The position numbers were made by a program, and so were the translations under genes. This document shows positions 1 to 6,345 of a stretch of DNA of 11,717 nt, one piece after another. Within the stretch, counting starts at the first letter, position 1; every line of letters starts with the position of its first letter. The notes beneath the pieces are model-generated. The model was given only the letters and a program-made list of their open reading frames with translations. It searched no databases and was not told where the DNA came from. Source of the DNA: Chloroflexota bacterium (lineage in GTDB: Bacteria > Chloroflexota > Dehalococcoidia > GIF9 > UBA5629); contig JAPLHI010000041.1 of assembly GCA_026389695.1 (NCBI GenBank), positions 1 to 11,717 on the forward strand. The letters run 5' to 3'.

Positions 1-1074
1 GGGCCAGCCAATGATTTCAACTTCTGGTACGGCGTCATCATTTTCTCATAAGGATATGTTTTTTCGACCTTGCCCCTGTGATCAATAATTGATACAGGGA
101 AGAAGCAAGGCCTGTGGACGTTGATATAGAGATTCAGGAAGCTCCTATTGAACTGGTTAATTGCTGAGGCATACATTTGAGGAATATAGGCATAGCCCAG
201 TTGTTTACGCACCACAGAACCATTCTTCGACTCCACCAGGCCGTTATCATTGGTGTGGCGTGCCCGGCTCTTGGTGAAGCGGATCAAGAGCTTATTCAAA
301 AGCCCGGCCACCATCTTGTTGATGAACTCGGACCCGTTATCGGAGTGAAACCCTCGAATAACAAAGGGGAATCCTGCCAGCATGTTTTCCAAAACTGGCA
401 CCAGATGATTCTCCGATATCCTTTCCACAGAAGCCACTATCTCCCATTGAATGACCTCGTCCACGGCATTGATATGATACACTCCCTTCTCGCCATCCTT
501 GTCTCCCTGGTGTACCGTATCGACGCGAATATAACCTGGCCTCCCACCGGGATCCGGCTTGACCCGCTCAGCGATCCTCATCACTGCCGGCTTGGTTTTG
601 GTATAGCGCTTGTTGATGTTCCGGTAGAGGTAACTGCGGCGCAGATTGTAGAGATGGGCAATAGATATCCGTGAGATGTTACTGAAATCTGAATGCCCGT
701 ACACTGCACATTCCCGTTCCATTATCTTTTTAGTGGCCGGCCCGCTCAAACAGTCATGCAATTCGTCTGTCCTGGCCAGCAGTGTAATGTCTGCCCGCGT
801 ATATTTCTTGGGAAACCTGTGCCTATCGTAGTCTGCCTTACTCAGACATCCCTTTTGGTTGAAATGCCCTATCAACCGGGATGATGTAACGCCGGACCAC
901 ACCTTTGTCAGCCCTCTTGAGTCGCGCGTATTTAAATTTCACCAGCACCGTCTCTATCCAATGGTATCGTACCTCAATAGATACTCCTTCGAACTCAACT
1001 GTCTCACTCCCTTGTAAAAACTGCCTGATTTGTTGAATTGTTTGTAATCTTTCGTCGTTCATAATCAGCTGCAT
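1..1074 (-). pseudogene. Frameshifted IS transposase (integrase/rve type), left end outside window
   Basis: This is a DDE transposase in two frames. The N-terminal part runs from an ATG at 1074 (an alternative in-frame ATG at 1062 gives MNDERLQTIQQIRQFLQ) to a stop at 838-840. From about residue 64 (VVRRYI, position 883) the family-like reading continues in another frame (RLIGHF, KGCLSKADYDRHRF), which stays open to base 3. A small deletion in the helix-turn-helix region plus a frameshift near 875-885 explains this. The second frame holds an integrase core: Asp in VDTVHQGD (519-521), Asp in FHSDNGSEF (339-341) and Glu in NDNGLVESKNG (231-233). The last two are 35 residues apart, the classic D,D-35-E pattern. 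The catalytic triad is intact, yet the protein is split and probably inactive unless frameshifting restores it. The family looks like IS481/IS3-type rve transposases; the exact IS family was not determined. Confidence 0.85.
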
Positions 1075-1106
1075 GTCCCAATCATAAACGAGACGCCTAT
1101 CTCTTA

Positions 1107-1161
1107 AGGCTCATCCTGTATTAGAAACCGTTATCTCCTCCAGGCTCATCTTGTATTGGAA
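1107..1161. repeat. Pair of 20-bp direct repeats at the IS end
   Basis: Two near-identical 20-mers lie in the same orientation at 1107-1126 (aggctcatcctgtattagaa) and 1142-1161 (aggctcatcttgtattggaa). They match at 18 of 20 positions and start 35 bp apart. They sit just upstream of the minus-strand transposase start, where the end of the element is expected. Repeated motifs at a transposon end commonly serve as transposase-binding sites, so this is the likely role (inference). The other end of the element is not in the window, so a matching inverted copy could not be checked. Confidence 0.6.
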
Positions 1162-1172
1162 GAGAGTGGAAT

Positions 1173-1202
1173 TTGACACATACCTGCGCTGATTGATATA
1201 TT
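1173..1202 (+). promoter_or_regulatory. Sigma70-type promoter of rplU-rpmA-rpmE
   Basis: A consensus -35 box TTGACA at 1173-1178 is followed after 18 bp by TATATT at 1197-1202 (ATATAT at 1196-1201 gives 17 bp). It lies 33 bp before the rplU start and points the right way. The -35 box is 12 bp outside the second IS-end repeat, so it may belong to, or abut, the transposon terminus. Confidence 0.6.
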
Positions 1203-1234
1203 TATAGGGTTATTCTTTTGATAGGACTGTAAAA

Positions 1235-1615
1235 ATGAGCGACTCTTATGCAATCGTAGCCTCAGGTGGCAAGCAGTACAGGGTTAGGCCCGGACAGGTC
1301 GTTAACGTTGACCTGCTACACGTTGAAAAAGGCCAGGAAATAGAATTATCTCCGGTGCTGATGATAGCCAATGGAGATGAAGTTGTTATCGGAAGCCCGG
1401 AAATCAAGGGAGCCAAGGTTATTGCCAGTTGCATCGAGGAAGGCAAGGCCAGGAAAATTATTGTCTTCAGGTATAAGAACAAGGTCCGCTCCCGCAGAAA
1501 AACCGGGCACAGGCAGCCTTATACCAGATTGCTTATCAAGGATATAGTTAAACCCGGTAGCAAAATAAGCAAAAAAGCCCCCAGGGCGAAGGCTGCAACC
1601 GGAGGTGAAAACTAA
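1235..1615 (+). CDS. rplU: Large ribosomal subunit protein bL21
   Basis: bL21 binds 23S rRNA in the large ribosomal subunit. The 126-residue product begins YAIVASGGKQYRV, the family's N-terminal signature, and contains the basic stretch FRYKNKVRSRRKTGHRQPYT that ends the conserved domain (about residues 80-97). The tail after residue 105 is lysine- and alanine-rich and makes the protein longer than the roughly 103 residues of the E. coli protein. The ATG at 1235 is the only start giving the conserved N-terminus; the ribosome binding site is weak (aggact, about 7 nt upstream). It is first in an operon with rpmA, whose start codon overlaps its stop by one base (TAATG), suggesting translational coupling. 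Confidence 0.97.
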   Translation: MSDSYAIVASGGKQYRVRPGQVVNVDLLHVEKGQEIELSPVLMIANGDEVVIGSPEIKGAKVIASCIEEGKARKIIVFRYKNKVRSRRKTGHRQPYTRLLIKDIVKPGSKISKKAPRAKAATGGEN

Positions 1616-1869
1616 TGGCTCATAAAAAAGGCGGCGGCAGTACACGCTGCGGCCGTGATAGTCAATCCAAGAGACTCGGCGTAAAGCGGTTTGGCGGTGA
1701 AAAAGTACGCGCAGGTACCATTATTGTCAGGCAGCGAGGCACTAAAATTCACCCCGGCAGCAACGTGGGTTTAGGCAAAGACTATACGATTTTTGCGTTA
1801 ATCGACGGCTTGGTTAAATTCGAACAGGCAACTAAAAACAGGAAAAAAGCCAGCGTATATCCGGGATAA
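1615..1869 (+). CDS. rpmA: Large ribosomal subunit protein bL27
   Basis: bL27 reaches with its N-terminus toward the peptidyl-transferase centre of the ribosome. The 84-residue product starts MAHKKGGGSTRCGRDSQSK and continues RLGVKRFGGE and RQRGTKIHPG, all hallmark segments of the family. It starts directly with MAHKKGGG, so it lacks the cleavable N-terminal extension found in many Firmicutes and needs no dedicated protease. Its ATG overlaps the rplU stop and is preceded by a good Shine-Dalgarno (ggaggtg, inside the rplU 3' end). rpmE follows after 5 nt. In many bacteria the GTPase gene obg comes next; here rpmE takes that place. Confidence 0.97.
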   Translation: MAHKKGGGSTRCGRDSQSKRLGVKRFGGEKVRAGTIIVRQRGTKIHPGSNVGLGKDYTIFALIDGLVKFEQATKNRKKASVYPG

Positions 1870-1874
1870 ATTCA

Positions 1875-2090
1875 ATGAAAGAAAAGATACATCCTCAATA
1901 TTTTACCGATGCCACAATCACCTGCTCCTGCGGGAGCACATTTATCACAGGTTCAACAAAAAAGACGCTCAGGGTTGAGCTGTGCAGCAAGTGTCACCCC
2001 TTCTTTACCGGCGAGCAAAGGATCGTAGATACCGCGGGTCGCGTCGAACGTTTTAAGAGACGCTACAGCAAGATGGCCAAACCTAAATAA
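1875..2090 (+). CDS. rpmE: Large ribosomal subunit protein bL31, zinc-binding form
   Basis: bL31 forms an inter-subunit bridge and holds the central protuberance of the 50S subunit. The 71-residue protein opens with MKEKIHPQY and has the zinc ligands Cys17 and Cys19 (CSC) and Cys37 and Cys40 (CSKC), so it is the zinc-containing (C+) form rather than the zinc-free paralogue used under zinc starvation. The SKCHPFFTG and VERFKRRY segments are family signatures. It is third in the operon, 5 nt after rpmA, with no clear Shine-Dalgarno of its own, so it probably depends on coupling to rpmA. A strong terminator follows 20 bp downstream. Confidence 0.97.
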   Translation: MKEKIHPQYFTDATITCSCGSTFITGSTKKTLRVELCSKCHPFFTGEQRIVDTAGRVERFKRRYSKMAKPK

Positions 2091-2110
2091 ATACATTCTA
2101 TGCTTTATCA

Positions 2111-2142
2111 GGGGCGGCATATATATGCCGCCCCTTTTTTTT
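2111..2142 (+). terminator. Rho-independent terminator after rpmE
   Basis: Bases 2111-2134 form a perfect 24-base palindrome (GC-rich arms ggggcggc/gccgcccc around an AT centre) followed directly by eight T residues (2135-2142). This is a textbook intrinsic terminator for the ribosomal operon. The palindrome also contains an ATG (2125) that would extend the next gene, which is why that start was rejected. Confidence 0.92.
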
Positions 2143-2148
2143 AAGCTG

Positions 2149-3057
2149 ATGACAAAAGAAAAACCTTTTTACTATGGCGGACAGGCGGTGATGGGCGGAG
2201 TGATGATCCGCGGCCGCACCAGCACGGCGATCGCTGTGCGTAAACCCGACGGCAGCATCCATATTTCAAGCCGTCCGCTGTCGACGCTCTTTAAAGGGAA
2301 ATGGCGCGAACTACTTTTTATCAGGGGAATAATTGTTCTTATCGAAACAATCGCCCTCGGTACGGGAGCATTAATGTACTCCGCGCAAATTACTACGGAG
2401 GATGAGAAGGAAAAAATAACCCCCGCTATGATCTGGGGAAGCGTCATCCTGGGCATCCTGCTGGCTGTCGTCCTTTTTTTCGTACTTCCGTTACTCGCAG
2501 TCCGCGTTTTTGATGCCTTAATTTCCTCCGCGTTTCTCAGTAATATTATTGAGGGTTTGATTCGAATTGTTTTTTTTGTGCTTTACCTGGCCATTATAGG
2601 CCGCATGGCAGAGATCAAGGAGATATTCGCTTACCACGGCGCTGAGCACATGTCAGTGAATGCCTATGAAGCCGGAGTTCCACTCCGAATTGTTTCTGTA
2701 AAAAATTATTCCACCGCTCACACCCGCTGTGGAACCAGCTTCTTACTGGTTGTGCTGGTTATATCCATCGTGGTCTTCGCGCTGCTGGGCCGCCCACCCC
2801 TGTGGATAAGTATTATTTCCCGTATACTGTTGATACCGGTTATCGCAGCCATAAGCTATGAAATTATCCGTTTCGAGGCTGCGCACAGCCGTAACAAGCT
2901 GGTATATCTGTTGCTTATACCCGGGCTCTGGCTGCAGTCCATGACTACACGAAAACCGGAGGATAGCCAGGTCGAAGTTGCCATAGCCTCGCTCAGTAAA
3001 GCTCTTGAAGATGACGGGTTGAAGCCTTTACCCCAGACGTCTGACGGAACCTTATAA
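2149..3057 (+). CDS. DUF1385 family membrane protein (YqhQ-like)
   Basis: This is an integral membrane protein of the DUF1385 family, whose molecular function is unknown. From the ATG at 2149 it has 302 residues. The N-terminal signature YGGQAVMGGVMIRG is at 9-22, and the central motifs AYHGAEHMSVNAYEAG (161-176) and HTRCGTSF (191-198) match the family. The C-terminal segment IPGLWLQSMTTRKPEDSQ (257-274) is also characteristic. Hydrophobic segments lie at about 95-118, 132-150, 199-213 and 219-240. The in-frame ATG at 2125 lies inside the terminator hairpin, so 2149 is preferred although its ribosome binding site is poor. Placement next to rpmE is common in bacteria; prfA, the usual next gene, is absent here. 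Because a strong terminator precedes it, expression needs read-through or an unseen promoter. Confidence 0.9.
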   Translation: MTKEKPFYYGGQAVMGGVMIRGRTSTAIAVRKPDGSIHISSRPLSTLFKGKWRELLFIRGIIVLIETIALGTGALMYSAQITTEDEKEKITPAMIWGSVILGILLAVVLFFVLPLLAVRVFDALISSAFLSNIIEGLIRIVFFVLYLAIIGRMAEIKEIFAYHGAEHMSVNAYEAGVPLRIVSVKNYSTAHTRCGTSFLLVVLVISIVVFALLGRPPLWISIISRILLIPVIAAISYEIIRFEAAHSRNKLVYLLLIPGLWLQSMTTRKPEDSQVEVAIASLSKALEDDGLKPLPQTSDGTL

Positions 3058-3077
3058 TCAGGCAATAACCACTATCC

Positions 3078-3107
3078 TTGACATATCCTACCCTCGAAAC
3101 TTATCAT
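3078..3107 (+). promoter_or_regulatory. Sigma70-type promoter of the uspA-like gene
   Basis: TTGACA at 3078-3083 is followed after 18 bp by TATCAT at 3102-3107 (five of six matches to TATAAT). It lies in the gap before the universal stress gene, leaving a 5' leader of about 40 nt that contains a strong Shine-Dalgarno. Confidence 0.55.
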
Positions 3108-3152
3108 CATGTTATCCCACCGGATTCTGATATCTCGTAAGGGAGGAGGAAT

Positions 3153-4070
3153 ATGTTTCAAAAAATACTCGTGCCACTTGATGGATCTGAATTGGCGGAG
3201 TGTGTCTTGCCACACGTAGATGTATTGGCTGCAGGCCACGAGGATGTAAAAATTACTTTTTTATATGTAATACAGCCCCTGGATGTACCCATGACCAATG
3301 CAAGCTATAAAAAACGTATAGAGGCCGATGCAAAATCTTCGGCAGAGGAATACCTGAATAAGCTGGTAGCAAAAGCCAAATACCGTGATAAGGCTGTGGG
3401 CAAGGTTATTACAGGCAAAGTAGCGGATACAATTGTAGATTATGCCACCAGAAATAAAATTGAACTGATAGTAATGGCCACACATGGCCGCTCAGGAGCG
3501 AGCCGCTGGTTATATGGCAGTATAGCTGAAAAAGTACTTGATGCAACCAGAGTACCGGTGTGGCTGGTGAAAGCTGGTGCCTGCGATAAAGCTACTTATG
3601 CCAACGGTAAGAAACTGAATGTCCTGGTGCCACTGGATGGCTCTGAACTGGCAGAATCCGTCCTGAAACATCTGAAAGAATTAAACCGTCAGCTTGTTAA
3701 AAACAAAACTGATGTGATCTTAATAAGGGTATGCGAGGTCTTTGCTCCCCCCATCAGTTACCCTCCTCCAATGTCTATGAGCTGGGAAGAATATCTGGAT
3801 TATGAAACCAGGCGATGCAAGCAGATCTGCCAGGATTACCTGGATAAGATACAGGGTAGTCTACACAGGTATGGCCTAAAAATCCGTTCAGAGGTACCGG
3901 AGGGCAATCCCGCTGAAGTATTAATCGATTACGCTAATAAAAACCCGGTTGACCTCATTATCATGTCCACACACGGCCGGACCGGGATTAACAAATGGGC
4001 TTTTGGCAGTATCGCAGAGAAGGTGCTAAGAGGCGCCCGGTGCCCTATACTGCTCATACGCGCAAAGTAG
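3153..4070 (+). CDS. Tandem-domain universal stress protein (UspA family)
   Basis: Two consecutive USP domains make up this 305-residue soluble protein: about residues 1-140 and 153-305. Each opens with a beta strand ending in LVPLDGSELAE (6-16 and 158-168) and each carries the nucleotide-loop signature HG-9x-GS: H111-G112 to G122-S123 and H274-G275 to G285-S286. The motif in ATP-binding USPs is G-2x-G-9x-G-S/T; here the first glycine is Ala109 in domain 1 and Ser272 in domain 2, so nucleotide binding is likely but not certain. Such proteins help survival in starvation and other stress. The start is well set by gggaggagga just upstream of the ATG. It has its own promoter and appears monocistronic. 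Confidence 0.93.
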   Translation: MFQKILVPLDGSELAECVLPHVDVLAAGHEDVKITFLYVIQPLDVPMTNASYKKRIEADAKSSAEEYLNKLVAKAKYRDKAVGKVITGKVADTIVDYATRNKIELIVMATHGRSGASRWLYGSIAEKVLDATRVPVWLVKAGACDKATYANGKKLNVLVPLDGSELAESVLKHLKELNRQLVKNKTDVILIRVCEVFAPPISYPPPMSMSWEEYLDYETRRCKQICQDYLDKIQGSLHRYGLKIRSEVPEGNPAEVLIDYANKNPVDLIIMSTHGRTGINKWAFGSIAEKVLRGARCPILLIRAK

Positions 4071-4104
4071 TTTCGGCGTACGGAAAAAGGGCTCTTGCAA
4101 TGTA

Positions 4105-4133
4105 TTGACACAGATTATTTGCAGTGATAAACT
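4105..4133 (+). promoter_or_regulatory. Possible promoter upstream of the unknown 258-residue gene
   Basis: TTGACA at 4105-4110 is followed after 17 bp by TAAACT at 4128-4133 (four of six matches to the -10 consensus). It precedes the unknown gene by about 155 bp, with an inverted repeat in between. The -35 is perfect and the -10 is mediocre. Confidence 0.4.
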
Positions 4134-4143
4134 ACGCCTTAGA

Positions 4144-4171
4144 TTTATCGGTCGATTAGTCGCCCGATAAA
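4144..4171. promoter_or_regulatory. Inverted repeat between uspA-like gene and unknown gene
   Basis: Eight-base arms tttatcgg (4144-4151) and ccgataaa (4164-4171) flank a 12-base loop. It lies about 11 bp downstream of a possible -10 box and about 74 bp after the uspA stop. It could be an operator for the next gene or a weak terminator of uspA: a run of five T starts 6 bases later, which is too far for a classical terminator. The role is undecided. Confidence 0.35.
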
Positions 4172-4289
4172 AAGCAATTTTTACAATTCACCATACCAAA
4201 TAGACATACCTGTATAAATTTTGGGGCATTTGCCGGGTGCGACATTGCACAAAACAATCAAAAACAAAATTAAAAAATGGAGAAGTATC

Positions 4290-5066
4290 ATGGAAAAAAG
4301 TAAAATTGTGATTTATGACATTATGGCATGCAATGTATATATGGATTTTGAAAACACGGGCTTACAGAAAGAGCAGCATAAGTTTCTTATCGCTTTCTAT
4401 CCCACACCGGAGATAGCTACGCCGGAACTGATCGATAAGATCACAGCCTATGGCACTAATAATTATAAAATAGAATTTAAGAACCAGGAATTTACCAATC
4501 TGAATATAAACGGTTGGATATATGACCGGGTTCCCAAAAATTACTGGTATATGGTCAATCTTCCGACCGGTTTTTTGAAAGAAGGAGAATACACAATCGA
4601 GGTTAAGTGCAAAAACGGTGATGTGGTAAAAAAATCTCGATTCCAGAAAAATAAGGCATCTGGTGCCCTGGTATCTACATATCTGAAGAACAGGGAGAAA
4701 ATTTATGACTCATTCTCCCCTTCCAAATCAAAAACGATGCAGGATGGCGCCCCGTTAAAAGATGTCAAGGTTAGCTGGTCAACACTCAAAGAGTTGGGTG
4801 GCCTGGACGCATTTTATATCTACCGTCTTTCTGAAGGCAGATCCGGAAAGGAGTTCAATACACAGAAGCTTGTGTGGTGGGATAACATATTCGTTCAGAG
4901 ATTAACAAATCCGGATGCCGGACTCAACAGAGGCCAGGTTGTTGTCGGTAATGAGCTTAAACCAAAAACGTCTTATGCATACTTTGTTGAGATAACGGAC
5001 AGCAGCGCCATGGGTGAAACAAATATCTGTATTTTCCAGCCGCATCAGGTATTTGTGACACCGTAG
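4290..5066 (+). CDS. Unknown soluble protein, probably two beta-sandwich domains
   Basis: I do not recognise this 258-residue protein. It has no signal peptide or membrane segment and is rich in aromatic residues and predicted beta strands. Residues about 5-120 read like one beta domain, with the strand-turn pattern LPTGFLKEGEYTIEVKC (91-107). Residues about 155-255 resemble a fibronectin type III-like fold: VKVSWSTL (159-166), AFYIYRLSEG (174-183), then LKPKTSYAYFVEITDS (223-238), which is the usual late-strand pattern. A linker with several lysines (about 118-152) separates them. The ATG at 4290 is preferred because ggagaag (4279-4285) precedes it; a TTG at 4221 would add 23 residues without a ribosome binding site. 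It stands alone between uspA and a long gap. The domain reading is inference from pattern only. Confidence 0.75.
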   Translation: MEKSKIVIYDIMACNVYMDFENTGLQKEQHKFLIAFYPTPEIATPELIDKITAYGTNNYKIEFKNQEFTNLNINGWIYDRVPKNYWYMVNLPTGFLKEGEYTIEVKCKNGDVVKKSRFQKNKASGALVSTYLKNREKIYDSFSPSKSKTMQDGAPLKDVKVSWSTLKELGGLDAFYIYRLSEGRSGKEFNTQKLVWWDNIFVQRLTNPDAGLNRGQVVVGNELKPKTSYAYFVEITDSSAMGETNICIFQPHQVFVTP

Positions 5067-5502
5067 GACCATCTGGCGCCTGTAGATTTCATTTGAATGT
5101 GACCGATTTCAAAGAGTTGGATGCCCTTGATCCGGACATATTACTCTGTGCCATAACAAGAACCAAACAGAGTCGCAGCAAGTTGTGTGCCTGAATAGCA
5201 CAGCCTGAAAAAACGGAAACTATTCACAATACTGCGTTCCATATGATCACCGGCTGCCAGCCCAATGCAATCTCTGCAGAATTAATATAAATAAGGGACA
5301 ATCACAGGCTTCACATACCTTTAAATTCTTGTGCAGCCAAACATCCGCTTGATATAATTGGCACGTTTAAGGGTGCTGGTATTTACTTTACCCGGAACTC
5401 AAGATATATCAGATCTATTCCTGGTTATGAGAATCTTCATTTGTTTAATATTTCAGCATCTATTCAGATATAGTACTGGTATCAAAATAAGGAGGTTTAA
5501 GA
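5067..5502. other. 436-bp intergenic region without a convincing gene
   Basis: No ORF here looks real. A 32-codon stretch from about 5098 (NVTDFKELDALDPDILLCA) ends at a TGA near 5193 and may be a gene scrap, but has no good start. Small inverted repeats occur: ACTCTGT (5143-5149) with ACAGAGT (5167-5173), and tgtgc/gcaca at 5186-5202; neither has a T run. A possible weak promoter, TTGTGC (5329-5334) and TATAAT (5353-5358) with 18-bp spacing, could serve the SDR gene 145 bp further on. The Shine-Dalgarno aaggaggt before 5503 is strong. Confidence 0.5.
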
Positions 5503-6255
5503 ATGGATATATCGCTTAAAGGGAAGGTCGCTCTGGTGACAGGCGCCAGCCGCGGTATAGGGCGGGCTATAGCGCTGGAAATGGCAAAATCGGGAGCCGA
5601 TGTTGTACTGGCAAGCCGTAAGGCTGCCGACCTGGAAAAAGTGGCAGACGAAATTAAAGCCCTGGGCAGGAAAGCGCTACCCGTAACCGCACATATAGGC
5701 CGGACCGAGGATATTGCCAACCTCGTTGCTAAAGCCAAAGAGGAGTTCGGCCGGATAAACATCCTGGTGAACAACGCGGCAACCAACCCAACCATGGAGT
5801 CAGCGATCGATATTGGCGAACGAGCCTGGGACTCCATCATGAATCTCAACCTTAAGGGCTTGTTTTTCCTCAGTCAGGCTGTCGCCAGGGTCATGAAAGA
5901 ACACGGCGGCGGAGTAATCATCAACATATCCTCCATCGCTGGAGTTACACCGGATATACTTCCTATTTACTCGGTCAGTAAGGCCGGGGTGAATATGGCA
6001 ACCAAAGTTATGGCACAACAGTGGGCTGTATATGGTATCAGGGTGAATACGCTTTCCCCCGGTCAGACCAGAACACAGTTCAGCCAGGCTCTCTGGGGCA
6101 ACCCGGACATTTACAAGGTTATTATGGATAGGACTCCGCTGAAGCGGATTGCTGAACCCGAGGATATGGCCCAGGCCGCTGTATTCCTTGCATCTGACAA
6201 ATCAGGCTTCATTACCGGGCAAAACCTCATCGTTGATGGCGGAATGACAATATAA
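5503..6255 (+). CDS. Short-chain dehydrogenase/reductase (SDR), classical type
   Basis: This is a cytosolic NAD(P)-dependent oxidoreductase of 250 residues, the usual length for classical SDRs. The dinucleotide-binding TGASRGIG is at 13-20 and NNAA at 90-93. The catalytic tetrad is Asn116 (NLKG), Ser144 (NISS), Tyr156 and Lys160 (YSVSK). The LASR segment (36-39) at the end of beta-2 places Arg39 where it would favour NADP(H), as in FabG-like enzymes. The C-terminus FITGQNLIVDGGMTI is standard. The start is fixed by aaggaggt just upstream. The dehydratase-like gene follows after 90 bp with no terminator between, so the two are probably cotranscribed; a hydroxyacyl/ketoacyl-CoA or alcohol substrate would suit that context, but the sequence alone does not define it. 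Confidence 0.95.
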   Translation: MDISLKGKVALVTGASRGIGRAIALEMAKSGADVVLASRKAADLEKVADEIKALGRKALPVTAHIGRTEDIANLVAKAKEEFGRINILVNNAATNPTMESAIDIGERAWDSIMNLNLKGLFFLSQAVARVMKEHGGGVIINISSIAGVTPDILPIYSVSKAGVNMATKVMAQQWAVYGIRVNTLSPGQTRTQFSQALWGNPDIYKVIMDRTPLKRIAEPEDMAQAAVFLASDKSGFITGQNLIVDGGMTI

Positions 6256-6345
6256 ATTTTGACCAGTACACCGGTCCACAATATCATTGAAGTTGAAGCG
6301 ATAAATAATATTTGTCTAATAAACAACAAGGAACAAGGAGTTTAA

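Noticed and set aside
177..674. 165-residue plus-strand ORF
   Set aside because: It lies antisense to the transposase catalytic core, which carries the D,D-35-E motif on the minus strand; the plus-strand product has no family features.
693..884. 63-residue plus-strand ORF
   Set aside because: Antisense to the middle of the transposase; no ribosome binding site or recognisable motif.
4221..4289. TTG start adding 23 residues to the unknown protein
   Set aside because: No Shine-Dalgarno before the TTG, whereas ggagaag precedes the ATG at 4290; the extension is basic and does not look conserved.
5460..5849. 129-residue minus-strand ORF
   Set aside because: Antisense to the SDR nucleotide-binding region; its Ala/Ser/Arg-rich composition is a by-product of the sense codons.
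6261..6276. Inverted repeat gacc...ggtc after the SDR gene as a terminator
   Set aside because: Only 12 of 16 positions are symmetric, the arms are four bases long and no T run follows.
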